Shown piece by piece: positions 26,701-36,129 of a stretch of DNA of 64,000 nucleotides. The notes under the pieces are model-generated. The model had not been told where the DNA came from and did not search any database. It saw nothing but the letters and a program-made list of their open reading frames with translations. The stretch's first letter is position 1; every line of letters starts with the position of its first letter. Both the position numbers and the translations under genes were made by a program. Location of the stretch: the NCBI RefSeq assembly GCF_019468465.1, contig NZ_CP080519.1, positions 8,301,001 to 8,365,000 of the forward strand, read 5' to 3'. Origin of the DNA: Amycolatopsis sp. DSM 110486. GTDB lineage: Bacteria; Actinomycetota; Actinomycetes; Mycobacteriales; Pseudonocardiaceae.

Positions 26701-28056
26701 GAAGGCTGCACCGACGTCCTCAACACGACGATCCCGTCGCTGCAGAGCAACTGGGCTCTCGACGACGGCACGGGCAGCAGCGCCGGTGACACGAGCGCGT
26801 TCGGCAACACCATGACCCTCAATGGCGGCTACGGCTGGACCACGGGTCCGGCTACGGGAGCGGTGCACTTCGACGGTTCCACCGGCTACGGCACCGCGGC
26901 TCCGGCCGTGGACACGACGCAGTCCTTTACCGTGTCCGCGTGGGCCAAGCTGGACGACGCGAACGGCTACTACACACTGTTCACCCAGGACGGTCAGCAC
27001 ACGGCGGCGTTCCAGCTGCGCTATTCGCCCGATGTCAACCGGTGGGTGTTCGGAATGACCACGGCTGACGACGACACCGTCGACAACTACCACTGGGCAC
27101 TGGGGACCGAGCCGCCTCAGGTCGGGACCTGGACCCTGCTGACCGGGGTCTTCGACCAGGCATCGATGCGCGTCAGGTTGTACGTCAACGGAAAGCTCGA
27201 GGGCCAGAACACCGTTCCCACCGTGTGGAGCGCCGAGGACGCTTTCACGGTCGGATCGAACATCGGCGTCGGGAACTTCTTCAAGGGCTCAGTCGATCAG
27301 GTTCAGGCGTGGGGGCAGGTCCTCACCGACGACCAGGTCGCGGGTCTGTATGGCAACCGCTATTTCGACACGATCAGCAAAGCGACCGGGACCGGATCTG
27401 GCGGCGTGAGCCTTGCTGCGGATGACAACGCGTGTGCCGCGCGGTTCGACGGGTCCGGGACGGGACAGATCGATGCGGGACGGCCGGCGAACCTGCGCAC
27501 GGAAAAGTCCTACACCGTCGAGGCGTGGGTTTATCACTCCTGGACTGCCGATGATGTGGCAGCGCACGGCGCGATCGACCCGTTCGGGCGGGCTGTGGTG
27601 GGGATGGATGATGCGCAGTTCTCCGCCGAGCTGCTCGGGTACCACCCTTTGGCGGATGCGAACGGTGTTTCGCATCCCAAGTGGACGATGCTCATCAGTT
27701 CATCGCCGACCGGACCTGGAGCGTGGTGGGCGGTCAGTGACGCCGACGCCGTCGACAACACGTGGGTTCATCTGTCGGCTACCTACGACGCGGCGACCGG
27801 CACGATGGCGTTCTACGTCAACGGCAAGAAGCAGAACACCTACTTGGGGACGGCGAGTGGCCAGGGTGTCACCAGTCGGGCCAGTACTGGTGACCTGTTC
27901 ATCGGCCGTGGTGTGTGGAATGGCCAACGGTCCGACCAGTGGTATGGCGGTGTGGCCGGTGTCCGTGTGTATCAGGGTCTTCGCACTGCCAATGACATCG
28001 GCAACGATGCCCGAACGGACGATCCTGGCGTGACGTTCGGTCGCCTGAACCTGTAA
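23782..28056 (+). CDS. Secreted multi-LamG protein partnering the RHS toxin
   Basis: 1,424 residues from the GTG at 23782, chosen for its Shine-Dalgarno and the signal peptide that follows (RAVVVTAAVVLSSVALVQ, cleavage near VLAAPSA). Residues ~40-330 are a secreted beta domain (PDGSWTLTEYTNPVRVK). Residues ~340-480 resemble DNRLRE-type wall domains (SYIQMNTSRLGGTVIKSATL). Three LamG/concanavalin-like domains lie at ~726-970, 986-1190 and 1216-1424, each with strands such as SFSVGAWVKL, GMWTHVAGTYD and GTMTLYVDG. Such proteins commonly precede RHS toxins in actinobacteria and probably bind glycans or the envelope during toxin presentation. It lies 36 bp upstream of the RHS gene, so co-transcription is likely. 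Confidence 0.85.
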   Translation: MRSVGVRWRAVVVTAAVVLSSVALVQPVLAAPSANVPDSAPDEATATAYARAGDKQVEVTSETTETSKTVANPDGSWTLTEYTNPVRVKQGTAWAPIDTTLERRPDGSIAPKAVAVDVSINPGGAGSATKPIVQAGEDGTAVGLKWTSDLPEPTLSGDTATYSEVLPGVDLTVKAATEGYTENLVIKTPEAAQNPQLHDVPFGLYTHNATVSVAEGDGRGTPAQTAPTDGLEVKNSSGEVIFAGDASRMWDSSGEGSTAEQQLGEGGGRREAVMDFALTSDKVTISPDEAFLADPKTKYPVSLDPDNWCTSCGIQSHVVVQSGFPTAHNWNASTGDLSNLKAGYEDYDSAGTSRSYIQMNTSRLGGTVIKSATLNTTIQHSYSCTPQPTGLWISNPGNSNTTWNQQPSWPYWVSDMNVANCHDAPNVSGQFDALRAAQDAAANHWQSAWFALAARDEGTTAAWRRFDLNPYFQVDYDSYPNTPTNLSMQSGTGKCVQGASRPWVATKTPQLAGSVSDPDGGTLLAGFKVGAGTAGSSTNVHDNSGSPVTVGTPGPNQAATAQLAAVPGGWIAGDGVYNWSMQVSDGQLSSPWVGNCEFTVDSVVPRAPTVSMTGTAPEHQNDSVHFGVSASMATAGFYDVDRFIYTTDGSEPQPQGSPSVKATQGTDANGNLVATADLSALAINGNQNFIKVKAVNKAGTPGPDATCVTSGNLDAASCSFHVLPYTPSVGLVGAWPLDEMGGRILADTANTTPNNDGLAVHTASLIGGGDWVAGYDHGTAWTHPDTAGYSEGDKGALTLDGSSGYVTTTGAVLDTTKSFSVGAWVKLANTNGFQTVISQDGNQGSGFYLQYSKDDNAWAFSMLSADQANSGVVRAKSTKPPVLGMWTHVAGTYDASTGTMTLYVDGAKQATNVITSWAANGNLVIGAGKYNGARADFLAGQVDDVQVWQRVLSAQDAHDLANAAVPLAKYGLAEGCTDVLNTTIPSLQSNWALDDGTGSSAGDTSAFGNTMTLNGGYGWTTGPATGAVHFDGSTGYGTAAPAVDTTQSFTVSAWAKLDDANGYYTLFTQDGQHTAAFQLRYSPDVNRWVFGMTTADDDTVDNYHWALGTEPPQVGTWTLLTGVFDQASMRVRLYVNGKLEGQNTVPTVWSAEDAFTVGSNIGVGNFFKGSVDQVQAWGQVLTDDQVAGLYGNRYFDTISKATGTGSGGVSLAADDNACAARFDGSGTGQIDAGRPANLRTEKSYTVEAWVYHSWTADDVAAHGAIDPFGRAVVGMDDAQFSAELLGYHPLADANGVSHPKWTMLISSSPTGPGAWWAVSDADAVDNTWVHLSATYDAATGTMAFYVNGKKQNTYLGTASGQGVTSRASTGDLFIGRGVWNGQRSDQWYGGVAGVRVYQGLRTANDIGNDARTDDPGVTFGRLNL

Positions 28057-28092
28057 TCGAGCAGCGGGCTCTTCCATTTCTGTGTTCCACCT

Positions 28093-31000
28093 GTGCAGAC
28101 AAGGGTGATGACCATCATGACCGTCTCGAGACGGAGTTTTCGGATCAGGAGATGGGTGCGCACGACGGCTGTCGCGGTCGCCGCGATCATGCTGGCGTCG
28201 AGCCAGGACGCGGTCGCGGCGCCGACCGGCTGGCATGGGTTGGGATGGGATCTGCCCGCGCTGCAGGCCGAGCGCTCGGTGGCGGGCAAGGATGTGAAGG
28301 CGTTGTCCGGTGCTGCGCCGGCGGCTCCCGCATCGGCGCCTGTTCCGGTGGTGCATTGGCCTGCCGCGGGTAAGGCCCAGGTGGATCTGCCGGCTACCGC
28401 ACAGGGTGGCGCGTCGCCGAAGCGGGTGGCGGCCGGGCAGCAGGTGTCGGTGACCCGCGGCCACGGCCGAGACAGCCGGACCGGCGCCTACAGTGCGACG
28501 GCGGCCACAGCGCCGCAGAAGCACGAGGCGGCCCGGGTCGAGGTCACCACGGTGGATCACGCGGTGGCCGACAAGGCGGGTATCCGCGGCACTTTGGTGC
28601 AGGTCGCCCCGGTGTCGGGCGATACGTCCGGGCCGGTCGAGGTCGTCGTGGACTATCGGTCGTTCGCCGGCGCTTATGGTGCTGATTTCGGTAGCCGGCT
28701 GCGGTTCGAACAGTATCCGGCGTGTGTGGTGAGCACGCCGGAGAAGCCGGAGTGCCGCAGGGGAACACCGGTCGACTCGGCGAATGACGTCAAGTCCGGG
28801 CAGCTTGCCGGTGAAGTCACCCTGGCCCCGATGTCGTCTGCCACGCCGACGGTGCTCGCGGCCACGTCGGACACCTCCAGCGGTGGCGGTGATTTCAAGG
28901 CGACGAAGCTGTCGCCGTCCGGTTCGTGGACCGCGGGTGGTTCCTCGGGTGAATTCGACTACTCGTACCCGCTGTCGGCCCCGGTTGGTCTGGGCGGCCC
29001 GGCGCCTTCCGTGACGCTGCAGTACTCCTCCGGCGCCGTCGACGGGCTGACGTCGGCGACGAACAACCAGGCTTCGGAAATCGGCGACGGCTGGTCCCTG
29101 GGCGGCGGCGGGTACATCGAGCGTTCGTACAAGTCCTGCGGCGACGATCTGGGTGGCAACAACGGGCAGACCAAGACCGGCGACCTGTGCTGGGCGACCG
29201 ACAACGCGACGGTGTCGTTGGCCGGCAGGACGACCGAACTGGTGAAGGACGCCGCCACCGGCACCTGGCATCTGCGGGCCGACGACGGTTCCCGCGTGGA
29301 GAAGCTGACCGGTGCGAGCAATGGCGCCCAGGGCGGCGAGCACTGGAAGCTGACCGCTGTGGACGGCACCCAGTACTTCTTCGGGCTCAACCACCTGCCG
29401 GGCTGGCAGGCCGGCAACCCCGAGACCCAGTCCACCTGGACGGAGCCGGTCTTCGGCAACAACGCCGGTGAACCGTGCAACGCGGCCACGTTCGCCGCGT
29501 CGTGGTGCCAGCAGGCGTGGCGCTGGAACCTCGACTACGTGGTCGACCCGCACGGCAACGCCACGACGTTGTACTACCAGCCCGAGACCAACTACTACGG
29601 GCTCAATCTGAACACCACCAGCGCCGGCACTGCGTACGTGCGCGGCGGCTACCTGCAGCGCATCGAGTACGGCTTCAACACCCGGGTCGCGGGCGTGTAC
29701 ACGCACGCACCCGACCAGATCGTGTTCGACACGGCCGAACGGTGTGTGCCCGGCGGAGCCGTCACCTGTGATCCGGCCCAGCTCACCACCGCGAACGCGG
29801 CGTCGTGGCCCGACGTGCCTGCTGACCAGCTCTGTACACAGGGTGCGGCTTGCCCCAACGTGTCGCCGGCGTTTTTCTCCCGCCGTCGGATCACGTCGGT
29901 GAGCACGCAGGTCACCGACGGTGGCACCGGCTGGAAGACGGTGAGCCAGTGGACGCTGGCTCAGTCCTTCCCCGCCAGCGGCGACGGATCCAGCCCGGCG
30001 ATGTGGCTGGACTCGATCACCCAGACCGGGAAGGCCGGCGGTTCGATCACGCTGCCGCCGGTGACCTTCCACGCGAAGGCCCTGGCGAACCGCGTCAACC
30101 CGAGCACCAACTACACCGCGCTGACCCGCAACCGGATCGACTCCGTCACCAACGAGGAGGGCGGCGTCACCACGGTCAAGTACGCCGACCCGCAGTGCAC
30201 CCCCGGCATGACCATGCCGGCCCCGGAAGCGAACACGCTCGCGTGTTACCCGGTCTACTGGACCCCAGGCGGCGCGACCGATCCGGTCCTGGACTGGTTC
30301 AACAAGTACCTCGTCACCGACATCACCGAGGACGGCCGCATCGCCGGCAGCAACGGCGCCGGCTCGGCCCTGTCACAGCAGACCGTGACGCACTACGATT
30401 ACCTCGGCGGCGGGGCTTGGCACTACGACGAGAACTGGCTCGGCGACCCGAAGTACCGCACCTGGTCGCTGTGGCGTGGCTACGGCACGGTGAAGACCAC
30501 CGTCGGACAGGCCACCAGCGATCCTTCAGGACCGCCGACGGTCACCCAGACGCTTTACCTACGCGGCATGGACGGGGACACACTCCCCGGCGGCGGTAAG
30601 CGGAGCGTGTCGGTGACCGACAGCATCGGCGAGGTCATCCCCGACAGCCAGCCGCTGCCGAGTTTCACCCGCGAGTCGCTGACCTACCTCGGTGGCACGG
30701 TCATCGGCGACACGATCAACGATCCGTGGATCTCCGCGCCGAACGCGACGAACTCCAACGGTTTGCAGGCCTTCTACACCGGCACCGGCACCACTCAGAC
30801 CCGCACGTGGATCGCCGCCACCAACAGTTGGCGGACCACCCGCACGATCAACACCTTCGGCAGCTACGGGCTGATCACCCAGGTCGAAGACGACGGCGAC
30901 ATCGCCGATCCGAACCAGGCCACCTGCGCCCGCACCACCTACAAGCCGAACACCACTGCATACCTGATCAACTACGTGAGCCAGGTCCAGACGAGCTCCG

Positions 31001-34000
31001 GCACCTGCGCCACACCTGCCAGCAGTGCCACCATCGTCTCCGACACCCGCTCCTACTTCGACCACCAACCGTTCGGCGCCGCGCCCACGGTCGGTGACGT
31101 CACGCAGACCGATACCGTCGACTCCTGGCCCGCCGGCGGTGCGGAGCACTTCCTGTCCCCGGCGACCCTCACCAGCTTCGACAACTACGGCCGTGCGGTG
31201 TCCGCGACCGATTCCCTGGGCCTGACCACCACCACAGCGTTTACGCCGGCCACCGGCGGTCCCCTTACCCAGGTCGCGACCACCACGCCCCAGGTCAGCG
31301 GCACCGACACCACCACGTTCACCTCGACCCGTTACCTCGATTTGATCACCGGTGCCACCACCGGAGAGGTCGACAACAGCGGGCTGCGCACCGACGCGAC
31401 CTACGACGCACTGGGCCGCCTGACCGCGCTCTGGCCACCGGGGCACAACAAGAGCGCCAACGCTCCGGCCAAAACCACCTACACCTACACGGTCAGCAAC
31501 ACCCAGCCCAGCGTCGTCGCCACGAACACGCTGCTGTCCAACAGCCACTACGCCACCAGCTACGCATTGGTCGACGGGCTCGGCCGTACCGTGCAAACCC
31601 AGGCCCCGACCTCGTATGCGCAAGGCGGCCGGGTCGTCACGGACTCCTTCTACGACTCGCAGGGCCGGGCGTGGAAAACCCACGACGCCTACTGGAACGG
31701 TGACTCCGGGCCGACGAACACCTTGTTGGCGGTCGCGGACAACACCGTTCCGAGCACGACGGTGTCCACATTCGACAGCGCCGGGCGCGCGACGGCGTCG
31801 GCCTACCAGCTGTACGGCGTGGAACAGTGGCGCACCACCACCGTGTACGACGGTGACCGCACCACCACCATCCCACCCCACGGCGGTACCGCCAGCAGCG
31901 TCGTCACCAACGGCCTGGGACAGAAAGTCCAGCTGGCGCAATACAAAGACCCGGCTCACACCAACCCCGGCGACCCGGCCGACACCACCAGCTACACCTA
32001 CACCCACGACGGTCAACTCGCCTCGACAACCGACACCACCGGCCACAACGCCTGGACCACCGGCTACGACCTGCTCGGCCGGAAAGCCTCGGCCACCGAC
32101 CCGGACACCGGTACCAGCTCCTTCACCTACGACAACGACGGTCGGATGCTGACCAGCACCGACGCCAGCGGCCGCACCCTGGCCTACACCTACGACAACC
32201 TCGGCCGCAAAACCGCCGAATACCAGGATTCCACCAGCGGAACCAAGCTCGCGTCGTGGACCTACGACACCGTGCTGAAGGACAAGCTCACCAGCTCCAG
32301 CCGATTCGCGGGCGGCAAGACCTACACCAACACCGTCGTCAGCTATGACACCGCGGGCCGGGTCACCAACTCCCGGTTCACCGTCCCGATCACCGAAACC
32401 GGGTTCGGCGGCAGCTACTCGTTCTCGTGGCGCTACGACACGCTCAGCGATGTCCTGCGTTCTTTCAGCAGCCCTGGGATGGGCGGTTTGCCCGGCGAGA
32501 CCATGCTCAGCGGGTACGACGACCTGGACAGTCCCACCACGTACCAGGACGCCGGCAGCGTCGGCACCCTGTTGGTCTCCGAGACCGACTACAACCCCTA
32601 CGGGCAGGTTCTGCGGACCAACTACCAGGATCCGACCCTGCCCAACCAGATCGCGGTCACCCACACCTACGCAGACGGCACCAACCGGCTGGCCACGACC
32701 CTGGCCGAGCGGGCCACGTCGACGAACTTCATGATCGCCAACCGCTTCTACAGCTACGACGCGGCCGGCAACACCACCTCCATCGCCGACACGCCCCAAG
32801 ACGCCCCGTCCGACACCCAATGTTTCAGCTACGACTACCTCCAGCGCGTGACCCAGGCCTTCACCCCCACCTCGGGCAACTGCGCCACCACCCCCAGCGT
32901 CACGGGTATCGGCGGTGCCGCGCCGTACTGGACGTCGTGGACCTACGACTCGACCGGTAACCGCCTCACCCAAACCCAGCACGGCACTACTGGTGACACC
33001 ACCGCGACGTCGACCTACCCCGCGGCCGGGCAGCTGCAGCCGCACGCGATCCAGGCGCTGGACACCACCGGCCCGAACGGCAGCACCCACTCCGACTACA
33101 CCTACGACCCCGCCGGCCGCACCCTCATCCAGGGAACCGGCGACACGCGCCAGACCTTCACCTACGACGCCGAAGGCCACATCGCCACCGCCACCGACGC
33201 CAGCGGCAAGGTCTCCAGCTACACCTACGACGCCGACGGCAACCTCCTGTTCACCAAGGACCCGACCGGCACCACCCTGACTCTCAACGACCTGGAGCTG
33301 TTCCGCGCGACCGGCACCTCGAGCACGGTCGGGACCCGGTTCTACGCGTTCAACGGCGCCCCCGTCGCCGAGCGCAACGCCAGGACCGGCCTGTCGTGGT
33401 CGATGACCGACACCCAGAACACCACCTACGCCACCGTCAACGCCGATACCCTCGCCGTCACCCAACGCCGGCAGGACCCCTACGGTGTCTCCCGCGGCCC
33501 GGCCCCCTCCACCTGGCCGGACAAACACGGCTACCTGGGCGGATACCAGGCGACGACCGGCCTGACGCACCTCGGGGCGCGTGAGTACGACCCCAACACC
33601 GGCCGCTTCACCACCGTCGACCCGGTGCTGAACACCGACAGCCCGCAGCAGATGAACGGCTACTCCTACGCCAACGACAACCCCGTCGGGATGTCCGACC
33701 CGTCCGGGCTGTGCCCTTTCCAGCCCGACGGCGCCTGCCGCCAGTCCGACGGCAAACTCAGCGGCGGCGACGCCTGCCGTGTCGGTGGCTGGAGCTGTCC
33801 GACGAAAGACTCGAACATCTGCGGCTGCAGGGATAGGTCGGTTTACGCCAACCACGGAACTCCTCCCTCAGGCGGGAAGCAACAGCCAGGCCAGAAGGCC
33901 CACGGCGCATCGGGCGGTGCAGCACGAGGCTCGTCCGACGACAGTGACGACGACGGAGGCTTCTGGGGGAAGGTCTGGGGCGTCGTCAAGGACGTCGGGG

Positions 34001-34590
34001 AAGACATCTACGAATACTCCGGCGCCAAGGACGTCGTAGACGACTGCTTCAGCGATTTCGCGCTCCTCGGATGCGCCAAGGGCGTCGTCGAAGTCGGCTC
34101 GTGGTTCGTGCCCGTCGGCGCCGCCGCCCACGGGGCCGAAATCGCCGCCGAGGCCGGTGGTCACTTGATCGAGGGCGCGATCGCGTCGGGGCGACAGGTT
34201 GCTTTCGCCGCCGAAGGCTCAGCCGAAGGCATCGCCGCCGAAGGCTCAGCCGAAGGCATCGTCGCTGATAGCGGCCCGTACAAGATTTCCCTCGACGAAA
34301 ATGGAAATCCGGTAGGCGGCCACACCTCAGGAAGTGTTCGACCACCGAGAAACGGGCAGCCTCCGGACTCTGTCCATACGAGAACCGGAAGCGATGGAAC
34401 GCCCGTCCAAAACACCATTTTTGACGGCAACGGCGACGCTGTTGGACATTTCGACTTCAAGGCACATCAGGGAGTCAACGGGCCGCACGGGCACGTATTC
34501 GAAACGCCCGGAGTTATTGGTGGACACGGTCCAACAGCTGCCCATATTCCTGAGGCTGATCTGCCTCCGGGTTGGAATATGCGACCCTAG
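28093..34590 (+). CDS. Secreted RHS/YD-repeat polymorphic toxin
   Basis: Up to 2,165 residues with an N-terminal signal segment (RRWVRTTAVAVAAIMLASS, cleavage near AVAAP). An RHS-protein N-terminal region (~280-350, SPSGSWTAGGSSGEFDYSYP) is followed by many YD repeats (~1060-1760; TYDNLGRK, TYDADGNLLF). The RHS core is at ~1790-1875 (YLGGYQATTGLTHLGAREYD, GRFTTVDPVL, GYSYANDNPVGMSDPSG). These form a hollow shell around the C-terminal toxin. After the core come a Gly/Ser/Asp-rich linker, a hydrophobic segment and a ~100-residue toxin (GHFDFKAHQGVNGPHGHVFE, PPGWNMRP) with several His. It looks like polymorphic toxin type 24, a tentative match. The exact start among GTG 28093, ATG 28111 and ATG 28120 is open. 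Confidence 0.88.
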   Translation: MQTRVMTIMTVSRRSFRIRRWVRTTAVAVAAIMLASSQDAVAAPTGWHGLGWDLPALQAERSVAGKDVKALSGAAPAAPASAPVPVVHWPAAGKAQVDLPATAQGGASPKRVAAGQQVSVTRGHGRDSRTGAYSATAATAPQKHEAARVEVTTVDHAVADKAGIRGTLVQVAPVSGDTSGPVEVVVDYRSFAGAYGADFGSRLRFEQYPACVVSTPEKPECRRGTPVDSANDVKSGQLAGEVTLAPMSSATPTVLAATSDTSSGGGDFKATKLSPSGSWTAGGSSGEFDYSYPLSAPVGLGGPAPSVTLQYSSGAVDGLTSATNNQASEIGDGWSLGGGGYIERSYKSCGDDLGGNNGQTKTGDLCWATDNATVSLAGRTTELVKDAATGTWHLRADDGSRVEKLTGASNGAQGGEHWKLTAVDGTQYFFGLNHLPGWQAGNPETQSTWTEPVFGNNAGEPCNAATFAASWCQQAWRWNLDYVVDPHGNATTLYYQPETNYYGLNLNTTSAGTAYVRGGYLQRIEYGFNTRVAGVYTHAPDQIVFDTAERCVPGGAVTCDPAQLTTANAASWPDVPADQLCTQGAACPNVSPAFFSRRRITSVSTQVTDGGTGWKTVSQWTLAQSFPASGDGSSPAMWLDSITQTGKAGGSITLPPVTFHAKALANRVNPSTNYTALTRNRIDSVTNEEGGVTTVKYADPQCTPGMTMPAPEANTLACYPVYWTPGGATDPVLDWFNKYLVTDITEDGRIAGSNGAGSALSQQTVTHYDYLGGGAWHYDENWLGDPKYRTWSLWRGYGTVKTTVGQATSDPSGPPTVTQTLYLRGMDGDTLPGGGKRSVSVTDSIGEVIPDSQPLPSFTRESLTYLGGTVIGDTINDPWISAPNATNSNGLQAFYTGTGTTQTRTWIAATNSWRTTRTINTFGSYGLITQVEDDGDIADPNQATCARTTYKPNTTAYLINYVSQVQTSSGTCATPASSATIVSDTRSYFDHQPFGAAPTVGDVTQTDTVDSWPAGGAEHFLSPATLTSFDNYGRAVSATDSLGLTTTTAFTPATGGPLTQVATTTPQVSGTDTTTFTSTRYLDLITGATTGEVDNSGLRTDATYDALGRLTALWPPGHNKSANAPAKTTYTYTVSNTQPSVVATNTLLSNSHYATSYALVDGLGRTVQTQAPTSYAQGGRVVTDSFYDSQGRAWKTHDAYWNGDSGPTNTLLAVADNTVPSTTVSTFDSAGRATASAYQLYGVEQWRTTTVYDGDRTTTIPPHGGTASSVVTNGLGQKVQLAQYKDPAHTNPGDPADTTSYTYTHDGQLASTTDTTGHNAWTTGYDLLGRKASATDPDTGTSSFTYDNDGRMLTSTDASGRTLAYTYDNLGRKTAEYQDSTSGTKLASWTYDTVLKDKLTSSSRFAGGKTYTNTVVSYDTAGRVTNSRFTVPITETGFGGSYSFSWRYDTLSDVLRSFSSPGMGGLPGETMLSGYDDLDSPTTYQDAGSVGTLLVSETDYNPYGQVLRTNYQDPTLPNQIAVTHTYADGTNRLATTLAERATSTNFMIANRFYSYDAAGNTTSIADTPQDAPSDTQCFSYDYLQRVTQAFTPTSGNCATTPSVTGIGGAAPYWTSWTYDSTGNRLTQTQHGTTGDTTATSTYPAAGQLQPHAIQALDTTGPNGSTHSDYTYDPAGRTLIQGTGDTRQTFTYDAEGHIATATDASGKVSSYTYDADGNLLFTKDPTGTTLTLNDLELFRATGTSSTVGTRFYAFNGAPVAERNARTGLSWSMTDTQNTTYATVNADTLAVTQRRQDPYGVSRGPAPSTWPDKHGYLGGYQATTGLTHLGAREYDPNTGRFTTVDPVLNTDSPQQMNGYSYANDNPVGMSDPSGLCPFQPDGACRQSDGKLSGGDACRVGGWSCPTKDSNICGCRDRSVYANHGTPPSGGKQQPGQKAHGASGGAARGSSDDSDDDGGFWGKVWGVVKDVGEDIYEYSGAKDVVDDCFSDFALLGCAKGVVEVGSWFVPVGAAAHGAEIAAEAGGHLIEGAIASGRQVAFAAEGSAEGIAAEGSAEGIVADSGPYKISLDENGNPVGGHTSGSVRPPRNGQPPDSVHTRTGSDGTPVQNTIFDGNGDAVGHFDFKAHQGVNGPHGHVFETPGVIGGHGPTAAHIPEADLPPGWNMRP
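34207..34260 (+). repeat. Perfect 27-bp tandem duplication in the toxin linker
   Basis: Two identical 27-bp units (34207-34233 and 34234-34260) encode AAEGSAEGI twice, between the hydrophobic segment and the toxin domain. Each unit also contains an internal GCCGAAGG repeat. It is in frame, so it only changes linker length. Confidence 0.8.
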
Positions 34591-34931
34591 TAGTTTGTAG
34601 GAAAATGTCAGCCCAGATTGTTATTGCAATGGGTCTCAAGGTGTGCTCGGAAGGGAGTATATGGCGCTGGTTTGCTAGCGGATATAAATCGTGACGGTGG
34701 CCTTTGGATGGAATCGCGGGCCGTGGGGAACTTGCATTCGATTTGGTCCAGTCGCGATGCGGTGATGGATGTGGGGGTAACTTAGATATCGTCGGTGGGG
34801 CACCAAGTGCCGACTGACGGTGGCGTGCTGTCGGCCCGGCGCCGTAGGGCGAACCAGCCTCGATCGCGGTGGGCTGCGAGTTCGGTAGTCCGAACTTCTC
34901 GACACAGCTCGCCAGCCCTTGGGGGCGGCTA
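34591..34931. other. Gap between RHS toxin and IS element
   Basis: No intact gene. The first ~80 bp are AT-rich and could hold the start of a lost immunity gene. An RHS toxin should be followed at once by its immunity gene; the nearest candidates are now beyond the IS, at 36130 and 37063. Confidence 0.35.
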
Positions 34932-35819
34932 AGGGATGTCTCGTAACTGGTGTTGTGGTTGGTGGGGTTCGTGGTGCGGTCAGTCGGTGAGGAGGATGTT
35001 GTGGAGGTGGGCGATGCCGGACACGGTGTCGTTGAGCGTGCTGGCGGCGCGGCGGTAGTCGCGCAGGATCTTCCAGCACTTCATCCGCGCCAGCGCGTGC
35101 TCGACGCGCGCACGGATCTTGCGGTGGCCGGCGTTGAGGTCTTCCTGCCAGGCCGACAAATCGCTGCCGTCAAGTGGTTTGCGGTAGGGCATGATCACGG
35201 CCGGGTTGCCTTGGTAGCCGCCGTCGGCCATCACCGAACGCCCTTCCAGGTCCTGCTCGATGCCGGAGTCGCGGTAGACCGTGCAGTCGTTGCGGTTGCC
35301 CGGATGTGCGTCGCCGGTGGCGATCACCAGCCGGGTGGCGGCGTCGATGGCGATCTGCACGTTCGCCGAGTATCGGTAGTTCTTCGACGGTGCCGCCAGC
35401 CGGTGATCCCGTATCGGCACCAGGGTGCCGTCCACGATCGCCACCGCGTCGATCCGGCGTTTGCGGACCGGGGCCAGCGCCAGCAGCGGACCGATCGTGT
35501 CGATCACCCGGTGCGCCGCGGAATGCGACACCCCGAACAGCGGCCCGATCTGGCGCATCGTCAGGTTCGTCCGCCGCCAGTACGTCGCGACCAGCAGCAC
35601 ACGATCGGCCAGGTCAAGGCGCCACTGACGTCCAGGCCGACCATCGGCGATCTCCTCACCACCACGGCTCGCCACGACCCGCACCAGCTTACGAAACTGA
35701 CCCGGTTCCAAGCCCGTAAACGGGACAATCCACTCCGACCGCGACGCCGAGATCACCTGCACCACACCATGATCAACTATCCCGCAGACCAACCCCACGC
35801 CGGGTTACGAGACATCCCT
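34932..35819 (-). mobile_element. Complete IS5-family insertion sequence
   Basis: 888 bp with inverted ends AGGGATGTCTCGTAAC and its complement (left 34932, right ending 35819). Both are flanked by TA (34930-34931 and 35820-35821), suggesting a 2-bp target duplication within C-TA-A/T-TA-G. It carries one transposase gene. Another copy is at 1-692, and a lone end is at 36996. Confidence 0.85.
34980..35798 (-). CDS. IS5-family transposase
   Basis: 272 residues or slightly fewer; the true start may be downstream of the first Met. A helix-turn-helix (TNLTMRQIGPLFGVSHSAAH, ~90-110) is followed by a DDE catalytic domain with Asp in AIVDGTLVP, Asp in VMADGGYQGN and Glu in RARVEHALARMK. It catalyses cut-and-paste movement of the surrounding 888-bp element. 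The reading frame is intact, so this copy may be active. Confidence 0.88.
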   Translation of the reverse strand: MGLVCGIVDHGVVQVISASRSEWIVPFTGLEPGQFRKLVRVVASRGGEEIADGRPGRQWRLDLADRVLLVATYWRRTNLTMRQIGPLFGVSHSAAHRVIDTIGPLLALAPVRKRRIDAVAIVDGTLVPIRDHRLAAPSKNYRYSANVQIAIDAATRLVIATGDAHPGNRNDCTVYRDSGIEQDLEGRSVMADGGYQGNPAVIMPYRKPLDGSDLSAWQEDLNAGHRKIRARVEHALARMKCWKILRDYRRAASTLNDTVSGIAHLHNILLTD

Positions 35820-35821
35820 TA

Positions 35822-36129
35822 GTGTTCACGCAGGGATCCAGTGGACGGGTCTCAGTCCTCGTTGTGGACAGGTTGTGCTCGACCAGGCATGTGGCGGCTT
35901 TGACGAGCTTCCCCCGTGTCGCGAGCGACGACCCTGTTAGTCTCTAGTTGCATCCGTAGGCGCCTCAGGAGGAAGTTGGTACACGGCTTCTGCCCAGTGT
36001 GGATTCAGGTGACGAGACGGGTCGCTATGATAGGCGCTGTCGCGCGGCACTCCAAGGCGCCTTTCGATTCACGGCGTCACGCGGCCGGGAGGCAAGCCAA
36101 ATCATCGAGTACGGAAGCAGGTGGCCTTC
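35822..36129. other. Gene-free leader before the immunity-like gene
   Basis: No credible coding sequence. AGGTGG at 36120-36125 is the likely ribosome-binding site for the ATG at 36130. Confidence 0.3.

Noticed and set aside
31300..33700. Regularly spaced repeats suggestive of a CRISPR array
   Set aside because: The periodicity comes from YD-repeat codons inside an open RHS frame; there are no conserved direct repeats with unique spacers, and no cas genes in the window.
30559..33855. A 1,098-codon minus-strand frame opposite the RHS gene
   Set aside because: Low-complexity Val/Gly/Arg composition and full overlap with YD repeats; an antisense shadow.
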